Source of the DNA: Eleginops maclovinus
Lineage: Eukaryota > Chordata > Actinopteri > Perciformes > Eleginopidae
Direction: 5' to 3'
Assembly: GCF_036324505.1 (NCBI RefSeq)
Contig: NC_086352.1
Span: 31,657,858 to 31,721,857, forward strand
Length of the DNA: 64,000 nucleotides
Within the stretch, counting starts at the first letter, position 1, and each line of letters begins with the position of its first letter. The translations under genes were made by a program, and so were the position numbers. Positions 21,854 to 37,520 of the stretch are shown here, piece by piece. A model generated the notes under the pieces. It saw nothing but the letters and a program-made list of their open reading frames with translations, had not been told where the DNA came from and made no database searches.

Positions 21854-22777
21854 CAGTGTTGGGGAGTAACGGAATACATGTACCGGCGTTACGTATTTAG
21901 AATACAAATTATGAGTAACTGTATTCCGTTACAGTTACAATTTCAATAGATGATATTAAGAATACAGTTACATTGTTTAAATCAATGGATTACATGACAG
22001 TACTTCTCTGTTTCATGAGTTATTCACTCTCTAAAGTAATTGAGGCAACTTGATGCATTTCCCAGAAGCCCCAACATGAAAACGAATGAAAATGACCTAT
22101 TTGAATTGCGTGATCAGTTGCTTACAATGGAGTCAGAAGAGGAGCAGCTAGAGGTAGAGCTGGAGCCGGAGCCAGCACAACAGAGCCAGGGCAGGAATAC
22201 GTTTCTGTCTTGGAAATTCAAACAGCATTTCACATTAAAGAAAGAGAAGGGAGAACCAAATATAACTGTGCAGTGCAACCTCTGCTTGCCAGCAACCAAA
22301 CTCCTTTCCGCGTACAAAGACTCCACCTCCAATCTGAAGAAGCATCTGCTGTAGTTTTACTGGTCACCCTGCTATTTTATAGTTGTAACAGTATCTGTAT
22401 CCTATGTGCTGATTTACTAGCCATGGAGCCGTTGAAAGACTCTGACTAGCGCCGTTTGACCTGCTAGCTAACGTTAGCTAAAATTAGCTTGTGTTAGCTT
22501 AGACTGCGGTTAGATTTTTGTAGTATGCAGACTTGGGTCTAACACATTCAGCCAATTGGAACAGCAGAACACACCAGAATAGGCTTGTTTAGTAAGCAGG
22601 ATTTGATGGCCGCATTCCTACACTTATAAAATGAAATTCAATATGGAAGTAATCCAAGTATTGAGAATACGTTACTCAGATTGGGTAATGTAACGGAATA
22701 CGTTACAGATTACATTTTGGGCATGTATTCTGTTTTCTGTAACGGAATACGTTTTGAAAATATCCTTCCCAACACTG
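21854..22777 (+). mobile_element. hAT transposon derivative with an internal deletion (924 bp)
   Basis: The ends are CAGTGTTGGGGAGTAACGGA and, inverted at the right, CAGTGTTGGGAAGGATATTT. The flanks are CTCCCAGT (21846-21853) and CTCCGAGT (22778-22785), an 8-bp target duplication with one mismatch, as expected for hAT. Subterminal 'GGAATACGTTACAG'-type repeats occur near both ends. Only the 5' part of a transposase (22076-22354) is retained, so the copy is non-autonomous. Confidence 0.85.
22076..22354 (+). pseudogene. hAT transposase 5' fragment with partial BED zinc finger
   Basis: The frame from ATG 22076 has an acidic N-terminus (EEEQLEVELEPEP), then FLSWKFKQHFTLKKEKGEPN and VQCNLCLP...STSNLKKHL. 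That matches a BED-type finger with its CxxC pair and the first His of the C-terminal half. A stop follows directly after KKHLL, where the second zinc ligand should be, so the finger is broken. The rest of the transposase (RNase-H-like core and dimerisation region) is absent. The open frame extends 36 nt further upstream but without an ATG. BED fingers in hAT proteins bind transposon ends. This remnant could at most make a short peptide. Confidence 0.7.
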
Positions 22778-23297
22778 CTCCGAGTGTACATGTGTTGTCC
22801 ATTTGTTACATTGTCTTCCAAAAAATTGTTTGAATAATTAATCGTAGTTGTCAGAAAGAAATTGTGCCAAGATCAAGTTCAACTTCTAAGCAATACATTT
22901 GATTTTATAGCATTGCACCAACAGTACCTACACTTGAATTTTGACTCTTCATTTAACCTCTGCTTTTTATAGCAGCCTTATGTTTTGATTTACATCCCAC
23001 CATTATATTTTGGCACTATATTCTAGCGCTAGTATCATCAGCTGTGTTGCCATTTCATAATCAACATAATTCATTCACATTAAGTGCAGTGTTTGACAGT
23101 GACCTTGATCATTATATTGCTTAAATCCCTCTTGTATTATGTAAAACAGTAAGATATGTAATACGCCTGCTGCTATTAAAGTAACACCAAATCCATATTG
23201 TGTTATTGCTCCCCAGCCTATTTGTGTTGTTTATCCTTTTTAATTTTATCCCACCTAAATGTTCCTCCAGCTACTGTTCATTCTCTTCGTCTATCAT

Positions 23298-24011
23298 TTA
23301 AATGTCTCCTATTATGTTATATTTCAACAATATATTGTAGGGCAATATCTATACAAAACTTGTCTGTGAAGGGTTTTGCTCAAAATATCGAACAGATTAC
23401 CATGATTGCAGCATGCCTCATCCCCGCATGCTAATTCTGTGACTGTAGCTTTAACTTTGAGTTGACCTGAAGCTGGTCACGCCTCTTTGCATCATCCTGC
23501 AGCCCTCTGTCCTCTGTGAACGTTTTTTGCCGGGAGAAGAAACTCACCTAAACGCTGCTGTGATTAAACGCCATATTATGTTCCAAACCAAATCCAGCAT
23601 TATTTCTGAAACACTTCTCAGTGTTTACCACTAGAACAGAGACATTATATGTAATTATATAAACAACAACTCTAAGTCCCTCCTGCAGACATCCTGCTGA
23701 ACTCAGACACACAGAGGAGCTGCGGAGGGGATATAGCTTGCGACTGTATATTGCGGATGATAGGTTGGGACGTGTCACATGGGTGGGACGTTGCCAGGAA
23801 TTCAATGTAAAGCCAGCCCACATTTTGGTCATGACATCATATCGGAAGCAACTCTGGATCAGCTCGTTTCTAACCCCATATTTAGAGATGTGGGTAAGGA
23901 GGCAAACAGAGAGGGTTGTATTTTCTGACACTTTGTGAGTCTACTTACACACCGAGGACACATATATAAAAGACAGCAAAAAATGCATGTTGCATAAAAG
24001 GGTACCTTTAA
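23298..24011 (+). mobile_element. TTAA-type element, full-length copy B (714 bp)
   Basis: TTAA at both ends (23298-23301 and 24008-24011). The left terminus is TTAAATGTCTCCTATTATG and the right, reverse complemented, TTAAAGGTACCCTTTTATGC. It contains every block of copies A1 and C, including 'TTTAGAGATGTGGGTAAGGA'. No transposase. The 127-residue minus frame over it (23548-23931) also appears broken in the other copies and is not a gene. Confidence 0.8.
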
Positions 24012-28466
<4,455 letters not shown>

Positions 28467-29188
28467 TATCGTCCTACAAGTGCCTCTTCCCTTATCTATC
28501 CACTACAGTATGGGCCAATGCAGAAAGTGGTGCTGGCTCCGTATACCGCATTGTTTGTCAGATCATCCGTCAGCTTGTAGCGGCTCTGCGGAGGGTAGAG
28601 TGCAGCAGCAAATCAGTTAAATTAGACCTCTGTAATAGCTGCATCCGCAAGAGCACTCTTCCATTTACATTTTATAAATTTAGCTGACTGTTACAATAGC
28701 AGCGATACGAGCGAGAGATAGACAAGAAGCAAAGGTCAGAACTGTAGTGGTCCTCCAGTATTACAGTGAGAATGAATGCACATACAATAAGCATGCTAAT
28801 CATGTTTTTCACATTATGATCATCTCAAATCTACTTCCACTCCTACTTATAGTATGAGAAACAGGGTTCTTACAGTCAGTCAATATGAAGCGAGAGCAGC
28901 ATGAATAGACGGAGAGCTCTGGGAGGAAGTTCTGTAGCAACACACTTCCTTCTCTTTTCACATTCTACGCTACGTGCTCTGCCTTTAGCATTACAGCCTT
29001 ACAGGTTTGATTATTCTGGAAGCACCTGTTTCTGTATCTTCGATGCTTTGGCATGTCAAGAAACAATGAGATATGATACATTACAATAGGTACCGTATGA
29101 TAACACTTTTTGTCAAAGCAAGTCTTGTAAAGTTGTTCTTGCATCACAGCAGCTCCATGTGCAACACAGCTACTTTTGCTGGACCATA

Positions 29189-30792
29189 CAGTGGGGCAAA
29201 AAAGTATTTAGTCAGCCACCAATTGTGCAAGTTCTCCCATTTAAAAAGATGAGAGAGGCCTGTAATTTTTATCATAGGTATACCTCAACTATGAGAGACA
29301 GAATGAGAAAAAAAAATCCAGAAAATCACATTGTCTGATTTTTAAAGAATTTATTTCAAATTATTGTGGAAAATAAGTATTTGGTCAATAACAAAAGTTC
29401 ATCTCAATACTTTGTTTTATACCCTTTGTTGGCAATGACAGAGGTCAAACGTTTTCTGTAAGTCTTCACAAGGTTTTCACACACTGTTGCTGGTATTTTG
29501 GCCCATTCCTCCATGCAGATCTCCTCTAAAGCAGTGATGTTTTGGGGCTGTCGCTGGGCAACACGGACTTTCAACTCCCTCCAAAGATTTTCTATGGGGT
29601 TGAGATCTGGAGACTGGCTAGGCCACTCCAGGACCTTGAAATGCTTCTTACGAAGCCACTCCTTCGTTGCCCTGGCGGTGTGTTTGGGATCATTGTCATG
29701 CTGAAAGACCCAGCCACGCTTCATCTTCAGTGCCCTTGCTGATGGAAGGAGGTTTTCACACAAAATCTCACGATACATGGCCCCATTCATTCTTTCCTTT
29801 ACACGGGTCAGTCGTCCTGGTCCCTTTGCAGAAAAACAGCCCCAAAGCATGATGTTTCTACCCCCATGCTTCACAGTAGGTATGGTGTTCTTTGGATGCA
29901 ACTCTGCATTCTTTCTCCTCCAAACACGACGAGTTGAGTTTTTACCAAAAAGTTCTATTTTGGTTTCTTCTGACCATATGACATTCTCCCAATCCTCTTC
30001 TGGATCATCCAAATGCCCTCTGGCAAACTTCAGACGGGCCTGGACATGTACTGGCTTAAGCAGGGGGACACGTCTGGAACTGCAGGATTTAAGTCCCTGG
30101 CGGCGTAGTGTGTTACTGATGGTAGCCTCTGTTACTTTGGTCCCAGCTCTCTGCAGGTCATTCACTAGGTCCCCCCGTGTGGTTCTGGGATTTTTGCTCA
30201 CCGTTCTTGTGATCATTTTGACCCCACGGGGTGAGATCTTGCGTGGAGCCCCAGATCGAGGGAGATTAGCAGTGGTCTTGTATGTCTTCCATTTTCTAAT
30301 AATTGCTCCCACAGTTGATTTCTTCACACCAAGCTGCTTACCTATTGCAGATTCAGTTTTCCCAGCCTGGTGCAGGTCTACAATTTTGTCTCTGGTCTCC
30401 TTTGACAGCTCTTTGGTCTTGGCCATAGTGGAGTTTGGAGTATGACTGTTTGAGGTTGTGGACAGGTGTCTTTTATACTGATAACGAGTTCAAAAAGGTG
30501 CCATTAATACAGGTAACGAGTGGAGGACAGAGGAGCCTCTTAAAGAAGAAGTTACAGGCCTGTGAGAGCCAGAAATCTTGCTTGTTTGTAGGTGACCAAA
30601 TACTTATTTTACCGAGGAATTTACCAATTAATTCTTTAAAAATCCTACAATGTGATTTCCTGGATTTTTTTTTCTCATTCTGTCTCTCATAGTTGAGGTA
30701 TACCTATGATAAAAATTACAGGCCTCTCTCATCTTTTTAAATGGGAGAACTTGCACAATTGGTGGCTGACTAAATACTTTTTTGCCCCACTG
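29189..30792 (-). mobile_element. Complete Tc1 transposon, copy 2 (1604 bp, opposite orientation)
   Basis: It is flanked by TA (29187-29188 and 30793-30794). It has the same CAGTGGGGCAAAAAAGTATT ends and about 200-bp inverted arms (29189-29387 and 30593-30792) as 13905-15507, with inner direct-repeat motifs at about 29371-29387 and 30593-30609. The transposase reads on the minus strand. End-to-end preservation and about 95% protein identity to copy 1 argue for recent insertion. Confidence 0.95.
29404..30426 (-). CDS. Tc1-family transposase, open frame with altered catalytic residue (340 aa)
   Basis: Same domain order as the copy at 14271: N-terminal HTH pair, basic linker RSGAPRK, and catalytic core with D244 and E279 separated by 34 residues. 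There is no frameshift or stop, and the [10 protein letters not shown] start is conserved. However, the first catalytic position reads VIWSEETK: codon 153 (29968-29970 on the window) is GAA (Glu) instead of GAT (Asp). The glycine-rich motif is [11 protein letters not shown] (G190R). In DDE enzymes the carboxylate at position 153 coordinates the metal ions, and Asp-to-Glu changes there usually abolish or cripple catalysis. This copy is therefore probably inactive in catalysis, though it may still bind DNA. 17 residues differ from copy 1. Confidence 0.93.
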   Translation of the reverse strand: MAKTKELSKETRDKIVDLHQAGKTESAIGKQLGVKKSTVGAIIRKWKTYKTTANLPRSGAPRKISPRGVKMITRTVSKNPRTTRGDLVNDLQRAGTKVTEATISNTLRRQGLKSCSSRRVPLLKPVHVQARLKFARGHLDDPEEDWENVIWSEETKIELFGKNSTRRVWRRKNAELHPKNTIPTVKHGGRNIMLWGCFSAKGPGRLTRVKERMNGAMYREILCENLLPSARALKMKRGWVFQHDNDPKHTARATKEWLRKKHFKVLEWPSQSPDLNPIENLWRELKVRVAQRQPQNITALEEICMEEWAKIPATVCENLVKTYRKRLTSVIANKGYKTKY

Positions 30793-30876
30793 TATATTGT
30801 TTCAGGATTTTTAAAAACATTTTTTAAACCATTTGATAAATATGACCTCCCCTAAAGACTCAATAAAAATGGTCTC

Positions 30877-31462
30877 TTGAAGGTCTCCTATTATAATATA
30901 TTTGAACAATATATTGCTGGGCAATATCAATACTAAACATCTCTGTCAAGTGTTTTGCTCAAAATACCAAACAGATCACCCATTGCAGCATGCCTCATCC
31001 CCCTCTATTTCAGCCCTGTTCCTGAAGTGCTGATTCTGCGACTCTAGCTTTACATTTGAGCTGAAGAGAGAAGTTTCTAACAGAGAAACCCAACTAAACG
31101 CTGCTGTGATTAAACCCCATATTATGTTCCAAACCACATCAAGCATTATTTCTGAAACACTTCTCAGTGTTTACGACTAGAACAGAGACATTATAAGTAT
31201 TATATAAACAACAACTCTAAGTCCCTCCTGCAGACATCCTGCTGAATACACAGACACACAGAGGTGCTCAAGGGGATTCAGCTCCGACTGTATATTGGGG
31301 ACAATAGTTTGGGACGTGTCACGTTTTTAGAGATGTGGGTAAGGAGGAAAAGAGAGAGGGTTGCATTTTCTGACACTTTGTGAGTCTCCTTGCACACCGG
31401 GGACACATATTTATGTATAAAAGACAGCAGAAAGTGCATTTTGCATAATAGGGGACCCTTAA
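30877..31462 (+). mobile_element. TTAA-type element, copy C (586 bp)
   Basis: The left end is TTGAAGGTCTCCTATTATAA (TTAA decayed to TTGA) and the right end GGGGACCCTTAA, with TTAA at 31459-31462. Internal blocks match copies A and B, with a deletion around 31300 relative to B. It begins 85 bp to the right of Tc1 copy 2. Confidence 0.75.
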
Positions 31463-31748
31463 GGTCTGTGAACAAATATGGCACTTAATTTATTGTTTTA
31501 CACTCCTGTGAACATGTTTCACATCCATTCCTAAACAGACAGTATACTCATTCCTGTATTTTAATGTGCCATGTATTACCTGCAATATTTTTAATTGCAT
31601 GTTTTTACTTTTAAGTCTTTAGTATATTGTGTGTTGCCTTGTTGGTGGAACCTGGGACAAACCTAACAAGGTTACACATTTTATTTAAATTGGACTTCAT
31701 TAAATTAAAAAGTCAATAAGTTGCTGGACATTTACATTTCAAAACGCA

Positions 31749-31822
31749 GACAGCTTAACATGCTCATTAACCGGGTGTACTTAATTTAAATAAAACAAAA
31801 CAAAACAACTTGTAGTCCAAGA
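31749..31822 (+). repeat. Short dispersed repeat, pair with 33505-33563
   Basis: 'GACAGCTTAACAT', 'CCGGGTGTACTTAATTTAAA' and 'ACTTGTAGTCCAA' recur in order at 33505-33563 with a few changes. This looks like the end of an interspersed element of the GGTGTACCT class common in fish. Confidence 0.4.
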
Positions 31823-33504
31823 TTCTCATTGCCAACAACAATGCCATAGCTGTTTTCGGCTTATGATAATAAAACCATTACATCTTAACTGCTAACCCTG
31901 TTTCTAAAAGGTTACAACCTTTGTTAACCAGATGTGCAAGGTAACACATTTTAGCTATGGGTTAGATTGCCACTTTCCCTTGCCACTGGTTTTAAAGAAC
32001 ATATCGGCCAGCTGGCGGGTTCTCCTCATTCATTAGACTTAAACTTATTTCTAGACCTGTTCGACCAGGCAATTGCCAGCAGGGAAAAATGTGTATTAGC
32101 CTCTTCAATCCACCTGTTATTTTCTGTTCGTATGGTGTATTTGCCACAAAAAAAAAAATGCTTGTGGCAAGTCTTATTCTTTTAAAGAAAACCCTACAGT
32201 ATTGCCAGGCAACATGTTGGAGCACAGTGTTATTTTGGTCTCCAAGATTGCAGGCGTTGTTCATTTGTCACTTGAAAGTTCAGTGCTGTTTGAAGACAAG
32301 ATAAATGTATCAAAGAAAGCCACATGACAGATGTCTTTTTTCTCACTGGTCAGAAACACTTGGTGTGGAAAGACAAAGATTGAGGTGGTGAATCATCTCT
32401 TTTTCAACAGTTGGTTCATACTGGCTTGGAAAGCATTTACAGGATGTGTGTTGGCATCACAGGCACGTTGCTTGGTTGCTTAGATGGCAAGGAAAGGTCT
32501 TAAAGAGGAACCATTTTTTTATGTCTTTCAACTTCGGCTTTACGGTAATTACCATAAAGAATCAAAGTTAATGTAGAGATGTCAGCTCTTAAACTCAGTC
32601 CAATTCATTTTGCAGCTATTCTGTGCCTGCAATTCTCCACTAATCCTGTTCAGCTCTTAGTTTAAAATCACTTGGTTTCAGGCACTGGGCGAGGGGTATT
32701 TCTCAACCACAAAAGTGGCACAGTTCAATAGTGAATAGTAAATGAAAGGAATTGAAAAGCAAATGAAATGAGGTAGGTTATAAGCCAGTCTTTTCTTGTA
32801 AAGCAAGGTTTTTTTTAAAGAATTTTAAAAACTGTGGCATTGAATGTAATTGACATTTTGCAAGATGTCCAATATCATGCCTGTTCACATCATTTATTTT
32901 TGTCTGAACATGGGCAACATATGACCCTGCAGCATTAAACATGATATTTTATATTTGTACTTAAAGATACTGTACATTTTAAAGTTTGTAAATTTGCTTA
33001 TGATGGAAGTACATACTCTTTCCATCTTGTTGAGGAATTCTGGATCTGACCACACCCCGACAATGAATGAAGGCCCTCAAAGTGTGCATTAAGAGGGAGG
33101 CGCAGAGCTCAGTGGTGGCGCTATTTTTGAGATCTTGTGTATTTTCTAATTTAGAGAAAACATCAGAGAGACTCAACCATGATTTGTTGTTTGCCAGTTT
33201 TGCACCAAAATTGGCAAACAGCAGATGTATCAGAACATTGCTTTTGTTAGCATCTGTAGTGTTGTGGCTAATACAGCTTTTCCTTAGTTATTTGATGTTT
33301 GAAACCCAGATTTTAAACTCTGTGTCTGACTGTCATTGGTACACTGCAAGGCAGAGCTCAGCTTTGGTCCATATAGTATTTTGCTCATCGTATGTCTTGC
33401 AGTTTTTAAAAAACCACAATTTGTACAAGTTAAGACTGTACACATTATTTACATGGCTTAAATCAAACTGAAATGTAAATTTGTTCACAATATTTTACAA
33501 AAAA

Positions 33505-33563
33505 GACAGCTTAACATAACCAGGTGTACCTCATTTAAATAAACACAAGAACTTGCAGTTCAA
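33505..33563 (+). repeat. Short dispersed repeat, pair with 31749-31822
   Basis: 'GACAGCTTAACATAACCAGG', 'TGTACCTCATTTAAATAAA' and 'CTTGCAGTTCAA' match the other copy, which has an extra 8 bp or so in the first third. Confidence 0.4.
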
Positions 33564-33662
33564 TACTCTTTAAGCACTTACAGCTCTAGTTCTGATGAGT
33601 TTTACAGCATTGTTTCAAACACTGCAAGGCGGTATATGGCTTGATGCTATGACCCGAGGGAC

Positions 33663-33705
33663 TAAATGTAGGTCATGAGAGAGAATCCCTCATAACCTAC
33701 ATTTA
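33663..33705. other. Short perfect-looking hairpin
   Basis: TAAATGTAGGTCATGAG (33663-33679) pairs with CTCATAACCTACATTTA (33689-33705). All 17 positions can pair as RNA (one G-U), with a 9-nt loop. It is too short for a typical pre-miRNA hairpin and is probably a decayed MITE or chance inverted repeat. Confidence 0.45.
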
Positions 33706-34242
33706 AAGTTCCCCGTTATCATTCATGAAAAAGCTTACTCCAGGACTTGTAGGACCCCTTCACGCTCAAGCCAAGAGTATCAGTGAAATCCTGCCGTGAG
33801 TCTGTTTTTCCCCCCTTTGATGTGAACAAAACTGTGGCAGAGAAAAGTAGGTTTATACTGTACTTTCTTCTCCAGCACAGCACTGATACACACTCTTGCT
33901 GATGTTAACATATTTTCTGTATTACACCTGGCGGAAGGACAGGTGATGTCGCAAACGATATTTGAACAATGCACTGAAGGTAACCGAGAGGTGCAAGTTT
34001 GGAGTATGTCGAGCGACAATATGTCTAGAGATTCTCCACTCAAAATGTTTTGAGTATGACCATCTGTATGCTAAGGTTTGAAGAGTTTTGAAGCCTGCTA
34101 TTTCTTTCAGGATATCAGCTTCAAATTTCAGTGCATGAAAACGTTTTGAAATGGATCAAAACAATGGCCGGGAGTTTCCAATGTCAATACAGTACCTTAT
34201 TATGTGTTGCAAACACATTACTTTTACTGATATCACAATGTT

Positions 34243-34456
34243 GGATGGATTAATGGATGAATGGATGGATGGATGGATGGATGGATGGATGGATGGATGG
34301 ATGGATGGATGGATGGATGGATGGATGGATGGATGGATGGATGGATGGATGGATGGATGGATGGATGGATGGATGGATGGATGGATGGAGATGGATGGAT
34401 GGATGCATGGATGGATGGATTGATGGATGGATGGATGGATGCATGGATGGATGGAT
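34243..34456. repeat. (GGAT)n microsatellite
   Basis: About 210 bp of GGAT units with a few variants (GCAT, TGAT, GAGAT) in the right third. The Met-Asp-Gly-Trp frames over it are artefacts of the repeat. Confidence 0.95.
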
Positions 34457-34465
34457 TTGATTGTG

Positions 34466-34520
34466 GTGGATGGATGGATAAACTTTATTGTCGCAAAGGG
34501 GACATTTAAATCAAATGTAT
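34466..34520 (-). mobile_element. Retroposon 3' tail adjoining the GGAT array
   Basis: On the minus strand the order is '...CCCCTTTGCGACAATAAAG', then 'TTTATCCATCCATCC', then the (ATCC)n array. An AATAAAG end followed by a short tandem tail is the 3' signature of fish LINE/SINE elements, so the microsatellite probably grew from the retroposon tail. Confidence 0.45.
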
Positions 34521-35392
34521 TTCAAAGTTGTTTCTGTTTAAGTGTAATTGGGTTTTGTCATATAAATGTCTTGTTGAGCATTTCATGTTGCTGTAATTAT
34601 AGATGGTTGACAAAGGAGTTGCATTGCTAAGCAACAGCTTGAGTCCATGTGTACTCCTGTCAGCTGATATCATTTATATACACTGAAACAGCAAATTAAC
34701 TGGTCAAAATGTAGAATGTTTCCTTTTACGATGAAGTGGTATTTTGGGAGCAATCTTGAGGGTCAGATCAGGCATGTGAAAGAGTGAAAACACAGGCCCT
34801 GATAATGCCAGAGGAGCCTGTGAAGCAACACTGCCAGCTCCAAACAAACAAATGAGTTACATCACAATGAATTTACTGAAAAAGATTTAGGCAACACTTG
34901 TCATCCTAAATTGTAAAGTCAGGGTAATCTAATTGCAGGCACATAAAATGCCTGAAGGTGTCATAGAAGATGCAGCCCCATTTTTGCACATAAACAATTC
35001 AATGTGTGTGTATTTCTGAGGGCCCACGGTGTGTTTGTGTGTGTGCATGGCAGCGCGATAACAAGAGCCCATGCCGTGAGCAGTAATCTACTAACACAGT
35101 GGATTGAGTTGACTCTGCAGGATTATCAGTGGTGTGTAACACAACACACTCTTAATTACTGCTATACAGTCATGTTCAATACAGAGAAAGAGACGGAGGG
35201 CGAGGGAGGGGGGGCGCGTTTTTTAATTGCTGTAATACATTCATTCAGGCTGAAGGAAATTGAAAAGATTAAGGAAAGGAATGTGTTTTATTATCTGTGT
35301 GTGGATATAAACTCAATGCAGGAGCCGAGTGACAACCATAAAACTGCCTTTTTTTCCACTCAGAACCCCAAGCTGTAACACCCCCACCCCAC

Positions 35393-35394
<2 letters not shown>

Positions 35395-35445
<51 letters not shown>
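35395..35445. repeat. (CA)n microsatellite
   Basis: About 25 CA units following a C-rich run. Confidence 0.95.
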
Positions 35446-35446
<1 letters not shown>

Positions 35447-35584
35447 AACAAACACATATGCAGACATGGGCGGATTATGACAAGGGGCTCTTGGGCACAG
35501 ACACACAAAGTCCTCATCTTTCCCATTCAGGAACAGACTTTGGAGACCTTTGCCTCTTTTCTGTTGATTTGCAACTCTCTATAT

Positions 35585-36965
35585 GCTGTGGTATTGTTTC
35601 GCTTTGTGGCTGTTTTCTCTGTCTGTGTGTCGCTTTGGTCATTTTGTGGTTGTTTGGTCTCTTTGTATGTTTTTTATTTTTTTATTAATGCTCATTTTGT
35701 GTCTTTCTGTGGTCATCTTTTCTGTATTATGTTGGGTGTTTTTGTGGTAATTCGTCCCCCTGTGTCCTTTTAGGAGTCTTTTTCTGTTACTTTTAGTGGT
35801 TTTGGTGTTATGGTAACGATTCTGAACCCAAGAGCAGACAAGAGACGGTGTTGAATTGATGCAAGGGGGTTTATTGAGTGAGGTGGAGGAGCAGGTAGAG
35901 GACGCGGAAGCCGGGGGGAGGGTGAGGCAGGCGAGCTGGAGTGCGTGATCCGGATAACTGCAGGCAGAGGGAAACAGAGTTAGGTTGTGGTCAAAGGCAA
36001 CAAGAGACGAGAGTTCGGTAGCGAGGTAACAAGGTAACAAGGTAAACTGGAGCCAGGCACGTATCATTACCACTGTAGAGCGAAGTACGATCTGGCACCG
36101 ACAGCAGGGAATCCAAGGGTTTATGAAGGGGAGTTGATTGGAGATGACGACCAGGTGAGCATGATTGCAGATGACGGCCAGGTGTGAAGTGAGACAGACA
36201 GGGGGAGTGGCAAACCCAGGAGGAGGAAAAACACAGCAGACTGCTGTGACCACAACATTTGGCCCTTTTTTATAATATTGTTTAGTCTGTGTCCTTTTTG
36301 TGTCTCTATATGGTCCCTTTGTTTTGTTGCAGTTGTTTTCCTGAGATCATTTTGTTTCTTGTTATGGTCAGTGTGTGTCTTTTTGTAGTTGATTTTTGTC
36401 TCCTTTTTGTCATGTTATGTCTCTATGTTGTCACTTAGTATATTTGTAGTTCTCTTTTTGTCTTACTTTTTAATGTTTTTTGCACTCTTTATAGTGTTTG
36501 TGTGTTTTTTATTGATGTTTTCGTCTGCTTGTGGACATTTTCTGTTGCTTTTAGTTGTTTTGGGTCTATTTGTGGTACATTGGGTCTATTGTGGTATCTT
36601 TTTTTCTATGCAGCGTTTTCTTTTCCTGTCATCTTTGTATCTTTCTTTGTGATTACTTTGGCCATTTTTGAAGTTGTGACTCTCTTGTGTTCATTTTGTT
36701 GCTTTTTATGGTCACTTTATAGTAACTTGCTTTGTGTTTCTTTGTGTTTATTTGTGTCTCTTTGTGTTTATTTTGTTGCCCTTTCTTGTATCTATTGGTC
36801 ACTTTTTTTGGTAATTTATATTTCTTTGTGGTGACTTTGGGTCTTTGTAGTTGCTCTTTGTCTCCTTGTGGTCAGTTTATCTTATGTTTGCCCTTTTTAA
36901 AGTTATCTTGGGATTCTTTATAGTTTATTTGTGTCTGTTTTATCTCATTTTGTGGTCATTTTTAG
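35585..36965. repeat. T/G-rich degenerate tandem repeat, split by a solo LTR
   Basis: On both sides of the LTR (35806-36257) the DNA consists of drifting variants of 'TTTGTGGTCATTTTGTGTCT' and 'CTTTGTGGTTG', almost without A or C runs. The hydrophobic Phe/Val/Leu/Cys frames here (for example 36389-36834) are compositional artefacts. This resembles a degenerate minisatellite found at many loci in fish. Confidence 0.6.
35806..36257 (-). mobile_element. Solo LTR of a retrotransposon (452 bp), TSD TTTGG
   Basis: On the plus strand it runs TGTTATGGTAACG ... TGACCACAACA, so both strands start with TG and end with CA. Immediate flanks are TTTGG (35801-35805) and TTTGG (36258-36262), an exact 5-bp target duplication. 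On the minus strand a CAATAAA polyadenylation-type signal (about 35870) and a TATA-like TTCATAAA occur, giving orientation. There is no internal coding region or second LTR, so it is a recombination product. The superfamily cannot be fixed from the LTR alone. Confidence 0.8.
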
Positions 36966-37192
36966 TCCCTACCGTTTGGTAGTAACTCCTTCAGTGACAT
37001 TTTGAAACAAGGGGGGCTCCCTGACACATTGGGCCCTTGGACCAGTTCATCAATCCACGCTTTTAGTAATCCATCCACGCTTACTGACACACACATATGT
37101 TACCAAACTATCCACCAGCCGATTGTCAACAGCAGCCTCAAAGTGATGAGACTGTTTTGTCATTGTCATCACCATTTTCCTATCAGAGAAGC

Positions 37193-37322
<130 letters not shown>

Positions 37323-37405
37323 AGAGAGAGAGGCTGCCAGTTTGGGTAGATCGATATCACTGACTGAGAGATCACAGCAACACTTAGTGCCCATCAATGC
37401 CTTCT

Positions 37406-37410
<5 letters not shown>

Positions 37411-37494
<84 letters not shown>

Positions 37495-37520
37495 CCGTGT
37501 GTGTGTGTGTGTGACCGTGT
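37411..37520. repeat. (GT)n microsatellite with GACC interruptions
   Basis: A pure GT run to about 37493, then GACC(GT)nGACC. It is 90 bp from the previous GT array. Confidence 0.97.

Noticed and set aside
22040..22075. N-terminal extension of the BED-finger fragment
   Set aside because: The frame begins with TTG. The first ATG is at 22076.
23548..23931. 127-residue minus frame in TTAA element B
   Set aside because: The same region is broken in copies A and C, so it is not conserved as coding.
34151..34630. Met-Asp-Gly-Trp repeat proteins
   Set aside because: Translation of the (GGAT)n microsatellite.
36389..36923. Hydrophobic multi-membrane-like proteins
   Set aside because: Produced by T/G-rich tandem DNA, in which every frame gives Phe, Val, Leu and Cys.
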